From Candidatus Zixiibacteriota bacterium (lineage in GTDB: Bacteria > Zixibacteria > MSB-5A5 > GN15 > PGXB01): a DNA stretch of 64,000 nt. The position numbers were made by a program, and so were the translations under genes. Shown in pieces: positions 8,170-15,597 of this stretch (positions are counted from its first letter, which is position 1; the number at the start of each line of letters is the position of its first letter). The stretch lies in assembly GCA_016933955.1 (NCBI GenBank), contig JAFGTT010000027.1, forward strand, positions 124,001 to 188,000, in the 5' to 3' direction. Under the pieces are notes generated by a model, which saw nothing but the letters and a program-made list of their open reading frames with translations, was not told the origin of the DNA and searched no databases.

Positions 8170-9714
8170 TCAGGCATTGACTCCTCCGACTGTTATGGAT
8201 GAGACCTTGACCGTCGGAAGTCCTTGTGAAACCGGCACCATCTGACCGTTTTTGCCGCAGGTCCAGCCTCCTTCGTCAAGTTTCAGGTCATCGGCCACCA
8301 TAACGATTTTTTTCAAGACGTCCGGGCCATTACCAATGATATTGATATCCTTGACCGGGTAGGTTAATTCGCCATTTTCAATCATGTAGCCGGATTTTAC
8401 ATAGAATGTAAAATCACCGGGACCGATCCGAACCTCGCCATTGGTAAAAGATTCGGCATAAAGCCCTTTCTTAACGCTTTTAATAATTTCTTCACGGCTA
8501 TGCGGTCCGTTGGCCATATAAGTGTTGCGCATCCGTGGAATGGGCGGATAGCGAAATGACTGCCGGCGTCCGTTGCCGGTCGGCTTAACTCCATAATGGC
8601 GTGAGGAAATGCGGTCATGAAGATAACTCCGCAGGATTCCGTCTTTCACCAGATAGGTTAGTTGTGAAGGATTACCCTCGTCATCGATATTGATTGACCC
8701 GCGAGTATTGAGATTGGTACCGTTGTCGATAATGGTGACAAAGTTTTCGGCCACCGGCTTGTCGATTTTATCGGAGAAAATCGAAATCTCCTTGCGGTTG
8801 AAATCCGCTTCCATGCCGTGGCCGATGGCCTCATGGAGCAGGATTCCCGAACTTCCGGGGGCAAGAACCACTTCCATCTCCCCCGCTGCCGGTTTTATGG
8901 CCTTAAAAAGTCCAACCGTTCGCTTGACCGCCATATCGGCCAAACGCCCTATATTTTCTTCAGTAAAATGCTCAATCCCATAACGCCCGCCAAGGCTGTA
9001 ACCACTTTGTTCCCGATTACCATTTTCCTCGGCATTACACGTCGCATAAAGCATCGTCATCGGCTGATAATCATAGGCGATTACGCCATCGGAGGTGGCC
9101 ACCAGGATATATGATGCCTCATCGGAAAACCAGATCCGGGATTTGATTATGCGGCTGTCTTTGGCCAGTACCAGATCATTGATTTTCCTCAAATAGGGTA
9201 TCTTGCGGTCAATGATAACATCTTCCCAGCGGGTTTTGATCGGATAATAATCGGCGCTTTCCCGCAACTTCATTGAAACCGGGGGGATATTCTTCGATTC
9301 GTTGGCAATATTGGCAGCGGTTTTGGCGGCCTTGATCATTGCCTCAGGGGTTATTTCCTCAGTAAATGAATATCCGGTTTGATCGCCCTCGATCACCCTA
9401 ATACCGACCCCGTAATCAATACTGGAATAGGCTCGGTTGACAATGTTATCCTCAAGGCCGATATCGTTACTGATGGTGTGTTGAAAGAAGATATCGCAGT
9501 AATCGCCGCCTCGCTCCAGAGCCGCCCCCATAACCTTGCGGATTATCGCTTCATCAACTCCAAAGTGCCCGTAGTAGTCACTCAAGCCGCCCGTGACTTC
9601 ATCCGGCCCGGTGAAGGCCGCCAATGGATTGGCTCGGAAAACCAGCGGGATGCTGGCCAAGGCGATTCCTTTGGCACCTGTTTCGATAAATTTCCTTCGC
9701 GTCATTCCCGACAT
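8170..9714 (-). CDS. tldD: TldD-family metalloprotease with a Tat-type signal
   Basis: The 514-residue product carries the TldD zinc motif HExxxH at residues 294-299 ('LLHEAIGHGMEADFNRK'). Other family segments are 'NLNTRGSINIDDEGNPSQ' and 'TNGEVRIGPGDFTFYVKSGY'. The N-terminus reads 'MTRRKFIETGAKGIALASI', a twin-arginine motif followed by a moderately hydrophobic stretch. That is unusual because characterised TldD works in the cytoplasm. GGAG sits 8 bases before the ATG at 9714. It is the first gene of the pair with pmbA. The family call is firm; export is inferred from the N-terminus. Confidence 0.9.
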   Translation of the reverse strand: MSGMTRRKFIETGAKGIALASIPLVFRANPLAAFTGPDEVTGGLSDYYGHFGVDEAIIRKVMGAALERGGDYCDIFFQHTISNDIGLEDNIVNRAYSSIDYGVGIRVIEGDQTGYSFTEEITPEAMIKAAKTAANIANESKNIPPVSMKLRESADYYPIKTRWEDVIIDRKIPYLRKINDLVLAKDSRIIKSRIWFSDEASYILVATSDGVIAYDYQPMTMLYATCNAEENGNREQSGYSLGGRYGIEHFTEENIGRLADMAVKRTVGLFKAIKPAAGEMEVVLAPGSSGILLHEAIGHGMEADFNRKEISIFSDKIDKPVAENFVTIIDNGTNLNTRGSINIDDEGNPSQLTYLVKDGILRSYLHDRISSRHYGVKPTGNGRRQSFRYPPIPRMRNTYMANGPHSREEIIKSVKKGLYAESFTNGEVRIGPGDFTFYVKSGYMIENGELTYPVKDINIIGNGPDVLKKIVMVADDLKLDEGGWTCGKNGQMVPVSQGLPTVKVSSITVGGVNA

Positions 9715-9910
9715 TACATTATCTCCTATTTGGAATATTTAAAAGGCGTATTTGTGTGGTTGTTGGAAAGCAGTCCTCTCATATAATCTTAGACGGTCCG
9801 ATATTATTTGAGGATTCATTTTTTTAACATTTTTGCAATTTCATTTTGAATAATAATTCCTCTGGTTTTAATAACCTAATATTTTAATTATTCATATCTT
9901 CCCAATTTAC

Positions 9911-9938
9911 TTGCTGTTGGCTTAAATTAGTGTATAAT
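9911..9938 (+). promoter_or_regulatory. Promoter for the dehydrogenase/TPR membrane protein operon
   Basis: A consensus TATAAT (9933-9938) has TTGCTG 16 bases upstream (9911-9916). It lies 68 bases before the ATG at 10006. Confidence 0.5.
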
Positions 9939-10005
9939 AGGTCGAAAATCTTATTGGGACAGGTTAGTTTAACCGAATTGTAATTAATAACCATGAGGAT
10001 TATAA

Positions 10006-10965
10006 ATGCCTAAAAATTTCGCCCTGACCGGTGTCTCCGGATATATTGCCCCGCGTCATCTGAAAGCCATCAAGGATACGGGCAATGTCCTGGTGGCCGC
10101 CGTTGACCCCCATGATTCGGCCGGTATAATCGATTCGTATTTTGAGGGCGTCCGCTTCTTTACCGAATTCGAACGATTCGATCGTCATATCGAAATGCTT
10201 CGTCGCAAGGGGGATCAATCCCGAATACATTATGTCAGTATCTGTTCACCAAATTATCTTCATGATGCTCATGCCCGCTTCGCTCTTCGGATCGGCGCTG
10301 ATGCCATCTGTGAAAAGCCCCTGGTACTGAACCCGTGGAATATAGATGCCCTGCAGGAATTGGAGATTGAGCATAAACAGAAAATATTCACCATCCTCCA
10401 GTTGCGGGTTCATCCCTCGATTGTGGCGCTCAAGAAAAAACTCGATGAAAATCCGCCCGCCTCCAAAAGGGATATTTGCCTGACCTACTTCACCTCCCGG
10501 GGCCCCTGGTATCTGGCTTCATGGAAAGGTCAGCTGGAACGATCCGGCGGGTTGGCCACCAATATTGGCATCCACTTTTTCGATATGCTTATCTGGTTGT
10601 TCGGCACCGTGGAGCACAGCGAAGTCCATGTATCCACCCCGCAAAAAACGGGCGGTTTTATCGAATTGGAGCGAGCCAGGGTACAATGGTTTCTTTCTAT
10701 CGATAAAAACGATCTCCCGCAAGGAATCCAGGCCGGGGGACAGCGGACTTTCCGCTCCATTACCATCGATGGCGAAGAAATCGAATTCTCCGGCGGATTT
10801 ACCGATCTGCATACCATGGTATATCAGGAAACCCTGGCCGGTCGGGGTTTCGGTCTGGATGATGCCCGGCCGTCAATCGAGCTTGTTCACGCTATTCGCA
10901 ATGCCACGCCGCTCGGGCTTTCCGATAATTCTCACCCGTTTATGAAAACTCTTAACAAAAGGTAA
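10006..10965 (+). CDS. Gfo/Idh/MocA-family sugar-nucleotide dehydrogenase, WlbA/WbpB-like
   Basis: The 319-residue product has an N-terminal dinucleotide-binding fold (starts 'NFALTGVSGYIAPRHLKAI'), the family EKP motif ('GADAICEKPLVLNP') and the WlbA/WbpB segment 'SGGLATNIGIHFFDML'. Characterised relatives oxidise UDP-N-acetylglucosaminuronic acid at C3 for synthesis of diacetamido sugars in surface polysaccharides. That specificity is an inference; no aminotransferase or acetyltransferase partner is nearby. AGGA lies just upstream of the ATG. The next gene starts 11 bases downstream, so they form an operon. Confidence 0.8.
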   Translation: MPKNFALTGVSGYIAPRHLKAIKDTGNVLVAAVDPHDSAGIIDSYFEGVRFFTEFERFDRHIEMLRRKGDQSRIHYVSICSPNYLHDAHARFALRIGADAICEKPLVLNPWNIDALQELEIEHKQKIFTILQLRVHPSIVALKKKLDENPPASKRDICLTYFTSRGPWYLASWKGQLERSGGLATNIGIHFFDMLIWLFGTVEHSEVHVSTPQKTGGFIELERARVQWFLSIDKNDLPQGIQAGGQRTFRSITIDGEEIEFSGGFTDLHTMVYQETLAGRGFGLDDARPSIELVHAIRNATPLGLSDNSHPFMKTLNKR

Positions 10966-10976
10966 ACGGTTGGCCA

Positions 10977-13025
10977 GTGGCACGAAAAAAGAAGCAAACG
11001 GATATTCTCCTTAAGATTGTCTTTCCCGCCGTTGTTGCTATCATATGTATCCGCCTGATCGGTTCGTTCTTCACTGAATCAAGACTATGGGGTGTTAATC
11101 AGGCCGGTTATGTTACCGGGATGTTTGCTCTTTACCCCGTTCTTTTAATTGCCGCATACTGGCTCTACCGCCGGGGTAACAGGACGCCTCTCATATTTAA
11201 AGCCGGGGGTGATATCAAACCGATAAGGTCGCCCCGGGATTACCTTTATCCCATCCTGATTGCAGTCGCCGCCACAGCCGGGTTTTATTTTCTTTCAGTG
11301 AGGACTCACTTCCTTGGAGATGGATACCAGTTGATATCCAATCTGGCCCAGCCTAACCTGATTCTTAAAAGCGAATCCATCGGCGATATGAAACTGCATC
11401 AGTTCCTCGCAGGATTACTTGGTTCCGGAGATAAGCTGGATGTTTATTATTCCTTCAAATATCTCTCGATCATATCGGGAATCTTATTTATTGCAACCCT
11501 GCTGATATACGGGCAAAAGATAACCACCACTCGATTCGGCTATTATACTTTCATTCTATTAAATTTATTCCTGGCCTCGACTATCCTCTTTTTTGGCTAT
11601 GTAGAGACCTATTCGATTGCAAGTGGCTTTTTATTTCTGTTTCTGATATCAGCGGCCGCGGCCCTTTATCGCGGCCGGCGCTCGATTATTCCTCTTTTCG
11701 CTTTTCCGATTGCGGTAATCATGCATAAAATCAGCCTGATCTATTTTCCGGCTTATGTCATATATCTTTTTTTTATTATCTCGCGGCCGGAATTCGGGCT
11801 GAGACTTTCCCGAAAAATCAAACCGCTTATGGCATACTTGGCGATAATTATTCTTGTAGTTTACGCCGCCATAGTGGTGTTTGGTTCACTGTCATTGAAA
11901 ACCATATTCCTGCCACCGCTGTCCGGTCGTTTCACGACCGATGGTTATTTTCTTTTTTCCATCAAGCATATTGTCGATCTGTTGAATATTGGTCTATTTC
12001 TCGCGCCCGTCTCCTTTTTGGCCTTTTTCGTCAAAAGCCGGATAACAACCGGACCCTGGAAAACCGGAGCGGCCCTGTTTCTGATGTCGGCCTGCGTGTC
12101 CGGACTTATGGTCGCCATTCTGATCGAGCCCAAGCTGGGCATGGCCCGCGACTGGGATCTGATGTCGGTCATGTTTATCGGGATTCAGGCGGCCGGAATA
12201 TGTCTTTGGGTCAGATGGTTTGAAAAGCACCCCTGCTTTCAACCCGCGTCCCTTATGCTGATTATTCTGAGTCTGGCAGTTTTTATTCCCTGGCTGGCGG
12301 TGAACCTATCCCAAACCGGCATGTACACCTACAGCGTCCGCATGATGTCGCTGGATCCCAAACACGGCCGGAGCGGACTTTATTCCATCATACCTATAAT
12401 AGAAAACCAGGGAAGCCGAATCGAGGCCGAGCGATTGCGCCGATACTGCGCTATTAATTTCCCTGAAATCGAGATGCATAAAAATGGCGAGCGTTGCCTG
12501 ATAAACGGAGACTTACGCAAGGCTGAAAGTTATCTTGATTTGGCCATTCAGAATAATCCCGGTTTTTTCCGGTCTTATCAGACCAGGGCGCGAATTCGTC
12601 TGCTGGAGGGCCAAAACCGCGAAGCTGTTGCGCTTCTGGAAATCGCCGATGCGCTCAATCCGTACAGCTCGGATAATGCCTACTATACCGGTCAGGCCTA
12701 TCTTCAACTGGAGGATACTCTGAAAGCCCTTTCGTACTTCCAAAAAAGCCTGGCTTACGATCGCCTTAATCCCCTCCCCTATATGCTTCTTACCAATATA
12801 TACCTCAATCAGAATCAACCGGATACGGCCCGGCAGTATTATCTGGCCCTGCCGGATTCGGTAGAAATCTTTCCCGAAACGGCCAATTATGAACTGGGGT
12901 GTCTTGGTTTGTTGCTGGAGGACCGGGATCGGGCCATGCTTTTCTTTGACCGGTATCTTAAAACCGGCTCCGATTCGGCTCTTCTGGAACGAATCAGGAT
13001 TATCAAAGAATCAATGGGAAAATAA
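10977..13025 (+). CDS. Polytopic membrane protein, GT-C glycosyltransferase-like, with C-terminal TPR domain
   Basis: The 682-residue product starts at a GTG. The first 450 residues have about ten hydrophobic helices. The loop after an early helix carries an acidic motif ('THFLGDGYQLISNLAQ'), placed as in GT-C glycosyltransferases, which use an Asp/Glu in the first large loop. Residues about 490-680 hold TPR-like helix pairs ('ESYLDLAIQNNPGFFRSYQ', 'ALSYFQKSLAYDRLNPLPY'). This membrane-plus-TPR plan resembles protein O-mannosyltransferases such as TMTC and TMEM260. Sitting directly behind a sugar-nucleotide dehydrogenase fits a role in glycan transfer. The enzymatic call is inference; the architecture is seen directly. 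Confidence 0.6.
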   Translation: MARKKKQTDILLKIVFPAVVAIICIRLIGSFFTESRLWGVNQAGYVTGMFALYPVLLIAAYWLYRRGNRTPLIFKAGGDIKPIRSPRDYLYPILIAVAATAGFYFLSVRTHFLGDGYQLISNLAQPNLILKSESIGDMKLHQFLAGLLGSGDKLDVYYSFKYLSIISGILFIATLLIYGQKITTTRFGYYTFILLNLFLASTILFFGYVETYSIASGFLFLFLISAAAALYRGRRSIIPLFAFPIAVIMHKISLIYFPAYVIYLFFIISRPEFGLRLSRKIKPLMAYLAIIILVVYAAIVVFGSLSLKTIFLPPLSGRFTTDGYFLFSIKHIVDLLNIGLFLAPVSFLAFFVKSRITTGPWKTGAALFLMSACVSGLMVAILIEPKLGMARDWDLMSVMFIGIQAAGICLWVRWFEKHPCFQPASLMLIILSLAVFIPWLAVNLSQTGMYTYSVRMMSLDPKHGRSGLYSIIPIIENQGSRIEAERLRRYCAINFPEIEMHKNGERCLINGDLRKAESYLDLAIQNNPGFFRSYQTRARIRLLEGQNREAVALLEIADALNPYSSDNAYYTGQAYLQLEDTLKALSYFQKSLAYDRLNPLPYMLLTNIYLNQNQPDTARQYYLALPDSVEIFPETANYELGCLGLLLEDRDRAMLFFDRYLKTGSDSALLERIRIIKESMGK

Positions 13026-13041
13026 AAACCATTTTATTGAA

Positions 13042-13127
13042 TGCCGGAGGCCGGACTTGAACCGGCACGCACCTTGCGGTGCAAGGGATTTTAAGTCCCT
13101 GGTGTCTACCAATTCCACCACTCCGGC
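13042..13127 (-). tRNA. tRNA-Leu (anticodon UAA)
   Basis: The minus strand folds as an 86-base class II tRNA. The acceptor stem GCCGGAG pairs with CTCCGGC, the anticodon arm is AGGGA-CTTAAAA-TCCCT (anticodon TAA), and there is a long variable arm (TGCACCGCAAGGTGCG). The T arm GCCGG-TTCAAGT-CCGGC is canonical. The discriminator is A and the CCA end is not encoded. Confidence 0.96.
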
Positions 13128-13211
13128 TTGAATTGGACGGCGTCAATTTACATTATTCCTCCATGAGAAGCAAGGAGCTTTTTGGACCATGTGACCGGCA
13201 ATCGATCACGG

Positions 13212-13252
13212 AAAAAAACAAAAAAAGGCCCGCCCGTTTACTCCAGGCAGGC
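13212..13252 (-). terminator. Rho-independent terminator ending the RND exporter operon
   Basis: On the minus strand GCCTGCC (from 13252) pairs with GGGCGGGC (to 13228), including one G-U pair, followed by two runs of T (plus-strand A-runs at 13212-13226). Confidence 0.75.
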
Positions 13253-13295
13253 TTTATAATACTCGAAAAAAAAACGCCGCGAAATGGAACCCGAA

Positions 13296-13490
13296 TTACT
13301 TTTTCTCGTTGAAAAACAACCTGGAAAACACCATCTCGGCCGGACAAAATCCGGTAATGGACGATTGTACCAGGTTGAGTCCGACAAAGGCGGTCAATAT
13401 AAACCAATAGGGAGAAATATAATATCCCATTGCTACCGAGATTAGCACCAGCGTTCCGGCCAGAAGTCTGATACTGCCTTCCAAAGTCAT
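13296..13490 (-). CDS. DUF2892 (YgaP transmembrane-like) inner-membrane protein
   Basis: The 64-residue product matches the DUF2892 family: N-terminal 'GSIRLLAGTLVLISVAMGYY', a second hydrophobic segment and the family end 'FVGLNLVQSSITGFCPAEM', with the conserved cysteine in GFCPAE. Members are two-helix membrane proteins, often next to sulfur or rhodanese genes, of unknown function. It starts 14 bases after the outer-membrane protein gene and is followed by a terminator, so it is the last gene of the RND exporter operon. Confidence 0.85.
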   Translation of the reverse strand: MTLEGSIRLLAGTLVLISVAMGYYISPYWFILTAFVGLNLVQSSITGFCPAEMVFSRLFFNEKK

Positions 13491-13504
13491 CTTCTTTTCT
13501 CCTG

Positions 13505-14764
13505 TCAGTACCCGTAGGTAATTTTGATATAAACATTATCGTTTTGCTTGAAAGCCCCAAAATCGGTATAATCTTCGGTACCATCAAAAATATTGGCCCC
13601 GGCCGCCAGAGTCAGGGCATCGGTATATTTGTAACTGACAGAAAAGCGCCCGTAAAAATCCTCATCCGATGGCGAATAGAACCCGAAGGCCGAAATAGTG
13701 ACGGTTTCCATAAGAAGAAGTTGTGTTATTCTGGCGGTAATCAGGTGATACATTTCGTCGACCCTGATCATCCCCGGAACCAGGGAATTGACATACTTAT
13801 CATGGTCGATCATGTATTTATTCTGGTACTGCAGGTTGGCTGTCAGGGTGGATGTCAGTTGCCGCTCAAAGCCTATCAAACTGCTCAACTGGGAATTGGG
13901 TACGGTGGGATCATCGCCGCTGTTGTCGTCACGGGAATCAAAATAGCCGGATTCCAGCCAGGCAATCCCGCCCAGGATCGGCATCCGGACCGAGGTGCCA
14001 TATACATTCAAACGCGGGTAAAAAGCCTCCATTGCCATCATATCTATCCCCGTTGGATTTTTATAAAATCCATGATAGAAATAAAGGGCCAGATCGGCGG
14101 TTCCGATATAGCGGCTGAAACGAGCCGCGATTTCACTGTTTTTGAATTCGGCCTCGGGCATTCGTCCTTCGAAATAATAGTCCGATCCCCCGACGATCTC
14201 ACCTGCCATCGGGTTATAATAACTTAACCGCTCCCCGGTCGGGATTCGGTTGGGAGTGAATCGGGGCGTGAAAACGATATTGAATGTCCCCGGCGCTGAA
14301 TAAAAGGATGCCCGCAGAGCGTTTTGCGGGGCCTTGAGATACTGATCATCACGGCCGTTGAAAAACGACTGATAATCCTTGGCAAAAACATCGTTGATGA
14401 ATATCAAATCACCGGTTCCCCAGGTGATAATCTGGCGGCCAATTTGAAAATCGAACTTGCCGCCCAATTTGAACTTAACGAATCCTTCCCGTAATTCCAA
14501 ATCGGTGGCCGGTTCGTAATAATCATCATAGGTGAAATCCAGCCGCCCGAAAAATTCGGCGGAATTTGAAAACGATTCCATTCGCAATTGCAGCCTTGTT
14601 TCCGAGGCCGTCATCTCCGACGACGTCGGATTATTGCTGTCCAGGCCGCCCCCGTAAAGCCCCTGCAGGAAACCGGTGAAATATGTCTCACCGGCCCCGG
14701 TCATGGGTATCGCTAAGAGGAACAGCAGTAAAGCCGCAAAACCTCTGGCAACTTTATTAAGCAT
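13505..14764 (-). CDS. Outer-membrane beta-barrel protein of an RND lipid-export-type operon (DUF1302-like)
   Basis: The 419-residue product has a signal peptide (residues 1-24, ending PMTGAGE). It then has repeated beta-hairpin sequence such as 'LREGFVKFKLGGKFDFQIGR' and 'IITWGTGDLIFINDVF', which recalls DUF1302 and related porin-like barrels. The C-terminus ends 'NDNVYIKITYGY', with an aromatic final residue typical of barrels inserted by the Bam complex. GGGAGG lies upstream of the ATG. It is third in an operon behind an RND exporter and a LolA-like protein, so it may form the outer-membrane end of that route. The named family is tentative; the barrel call is good. Confidence 0.65.
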   Translation of the reverse strand: MLNKVARGFAALLLFLLAIPMTGAGETYFTGFLQGLYGGGLDSNNPTSSEMTASETRLQLRMESFSNSAEFFGRLDFTYDDYYEPATDLELREGFVKFKLGGKFDFQIGRQIITWGTGDLIFINDVFAKDYQSFFNGRDDQYLKAPQNALRASFYSAPGTFNIVFTPRFTPNRIPTGERLSYYNPMAGEIVGGSDYYFEGRMPEAEFKNSEIAARFSRYIGTADLALYFYHGFYKNPTGIDMMAMEAFYPRLNVYGTSVRMPILGGIAWLESGYFDSRDDNSGDDPTVPNSQLSSLIGFERQLTSTLTANLQYQNKYMIDHDKYVNSLVPGMIRVDEMYHLITARITQLLLMETVTISAFGFYSPSDEDFYGRFSVSYKYTDALTLAAGANIFDGTEDYTDFGAFKQNDNVYIKITYGY

Positions 14765-14779
14765 TATCTCTACCCCTCC

Positions 14780-15580
14780 CTACTTGATAAACTGGCGCGG
14801 CGGATTCTTAAGATAACGTTCGCTGAAAATGTCTTCCTCGATTCCGACGTTGTACTTGATATTATTGAATTCCACCGTAGAATACTGGCCTTTTTTGACA
14901 TTTTCCATCTTCCGCAAGGTCGGAGTCATAATACCGTCGATCGCGGTGATATTCCCGGCTGTAAAAACACGTTCCAGTTCATCCTTCTTGTCGTAATATT
15001 CCTCCAGGACCGGAAGCAAATATTCTTTATCGATAAAAGTAATTTTCCTGGAGAAACCTTTATAAGCTTCTTTGGGAATCGATTCTACCACATGAACGGC
15101 CCGGCCGTTATAAGTATCCTCGCGGAGAAGCTTATGATTATCCTCGGTCCAGTGCCGCCCGGAAACATCCTCATAAGTGAAATCGGAGCCGACAAAACTG
15201 GAGTTTTTATCATCGGCTGAAATACGTTTGATCAGATCGACCGCCGGAACATACAACCAGCGATTATCCGAGGCATCGGGGATTTTATGAACCATGAATG
15301 ATAAACGGGAGACATCATGGGGCTGGCGAAAATATGTATAGTAATCCTGCTTCCCGCCTTCAACCAGGTCTTTGCGAAGCATGGTAAATTCCCGAACGCG
15401 TTCCTTGCCCCCGGAATTGACGATCTTCATGGTGACATCGGTCAGGCCATCATCACCGGAATAGAACATCACCAGGTGAGCCTTTTTCATCAAATCTTCA
15501 GCATTGTCCTGAGCCGCAGATTTAACCGTCCAGGTCAGGAATAGAACCATCAGAGTCAGAATAATATGATGCAGTTTCAT
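14780..15580 (-). CDS. LolA-like outer-membrane lipoprotein-sorting protein
   Basis: The 266-residue product has a signal peptide (MKLHHIILTLMVLFLTWTVKSAAQ) and family segments of the LolA_like group (PF17131): 'LVEGGKQDYYTYFRQPHD', 'NRWLYVPAVDLIKRISADDK', 'SSFVGSDFTYEDVSGRHW' and 'YLLPVLEEYYDKKDELERV'. These proteins have the LolA fold with a cavity for acyl chains and are usually encoded next to RND exporters. I place the start at 15580 because GGAGG lies 5 bases upstream; ATGs at 15583 and 15592 are alternatives. It would act in the periplasm between the exporter and the barrel encoded on either side. Confidence 0.8.
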   Translation of the reverse strand: MKLHHIILTLMVLFLTWTVKSAAQDNAEDLMKKAHLVMFYSGDDGLTDVTMKIVNSGGKERVREFTMLRKDLVEGGKQDYYTYFRQPHDVSRLSFMVHKIPDASDNRWLYVPAVDLIKRISADDKNSSFVGSDFTYEDVSGRHWTEDNHKLLREDTYNGRAVHVVESIPKEAYKGFSRKITFIDKEYLLPVLEEYYDKKDELERVFTAGNITAIDGIMTPTLRKMENVKKGQYSTVEFNNIKYNVGIEEDIFSERYLKNPPRQFIK

Positions 15581-15597
15581 CATAACCTCCATTATTA

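Noticed and set aside
13544-14227. Open frame of 227 codons on the plus strand
   Set aside because: It is opposite the outer-membrane barrel gene of the RND operon, which has a signal peptide, a ribosome site and operon context.
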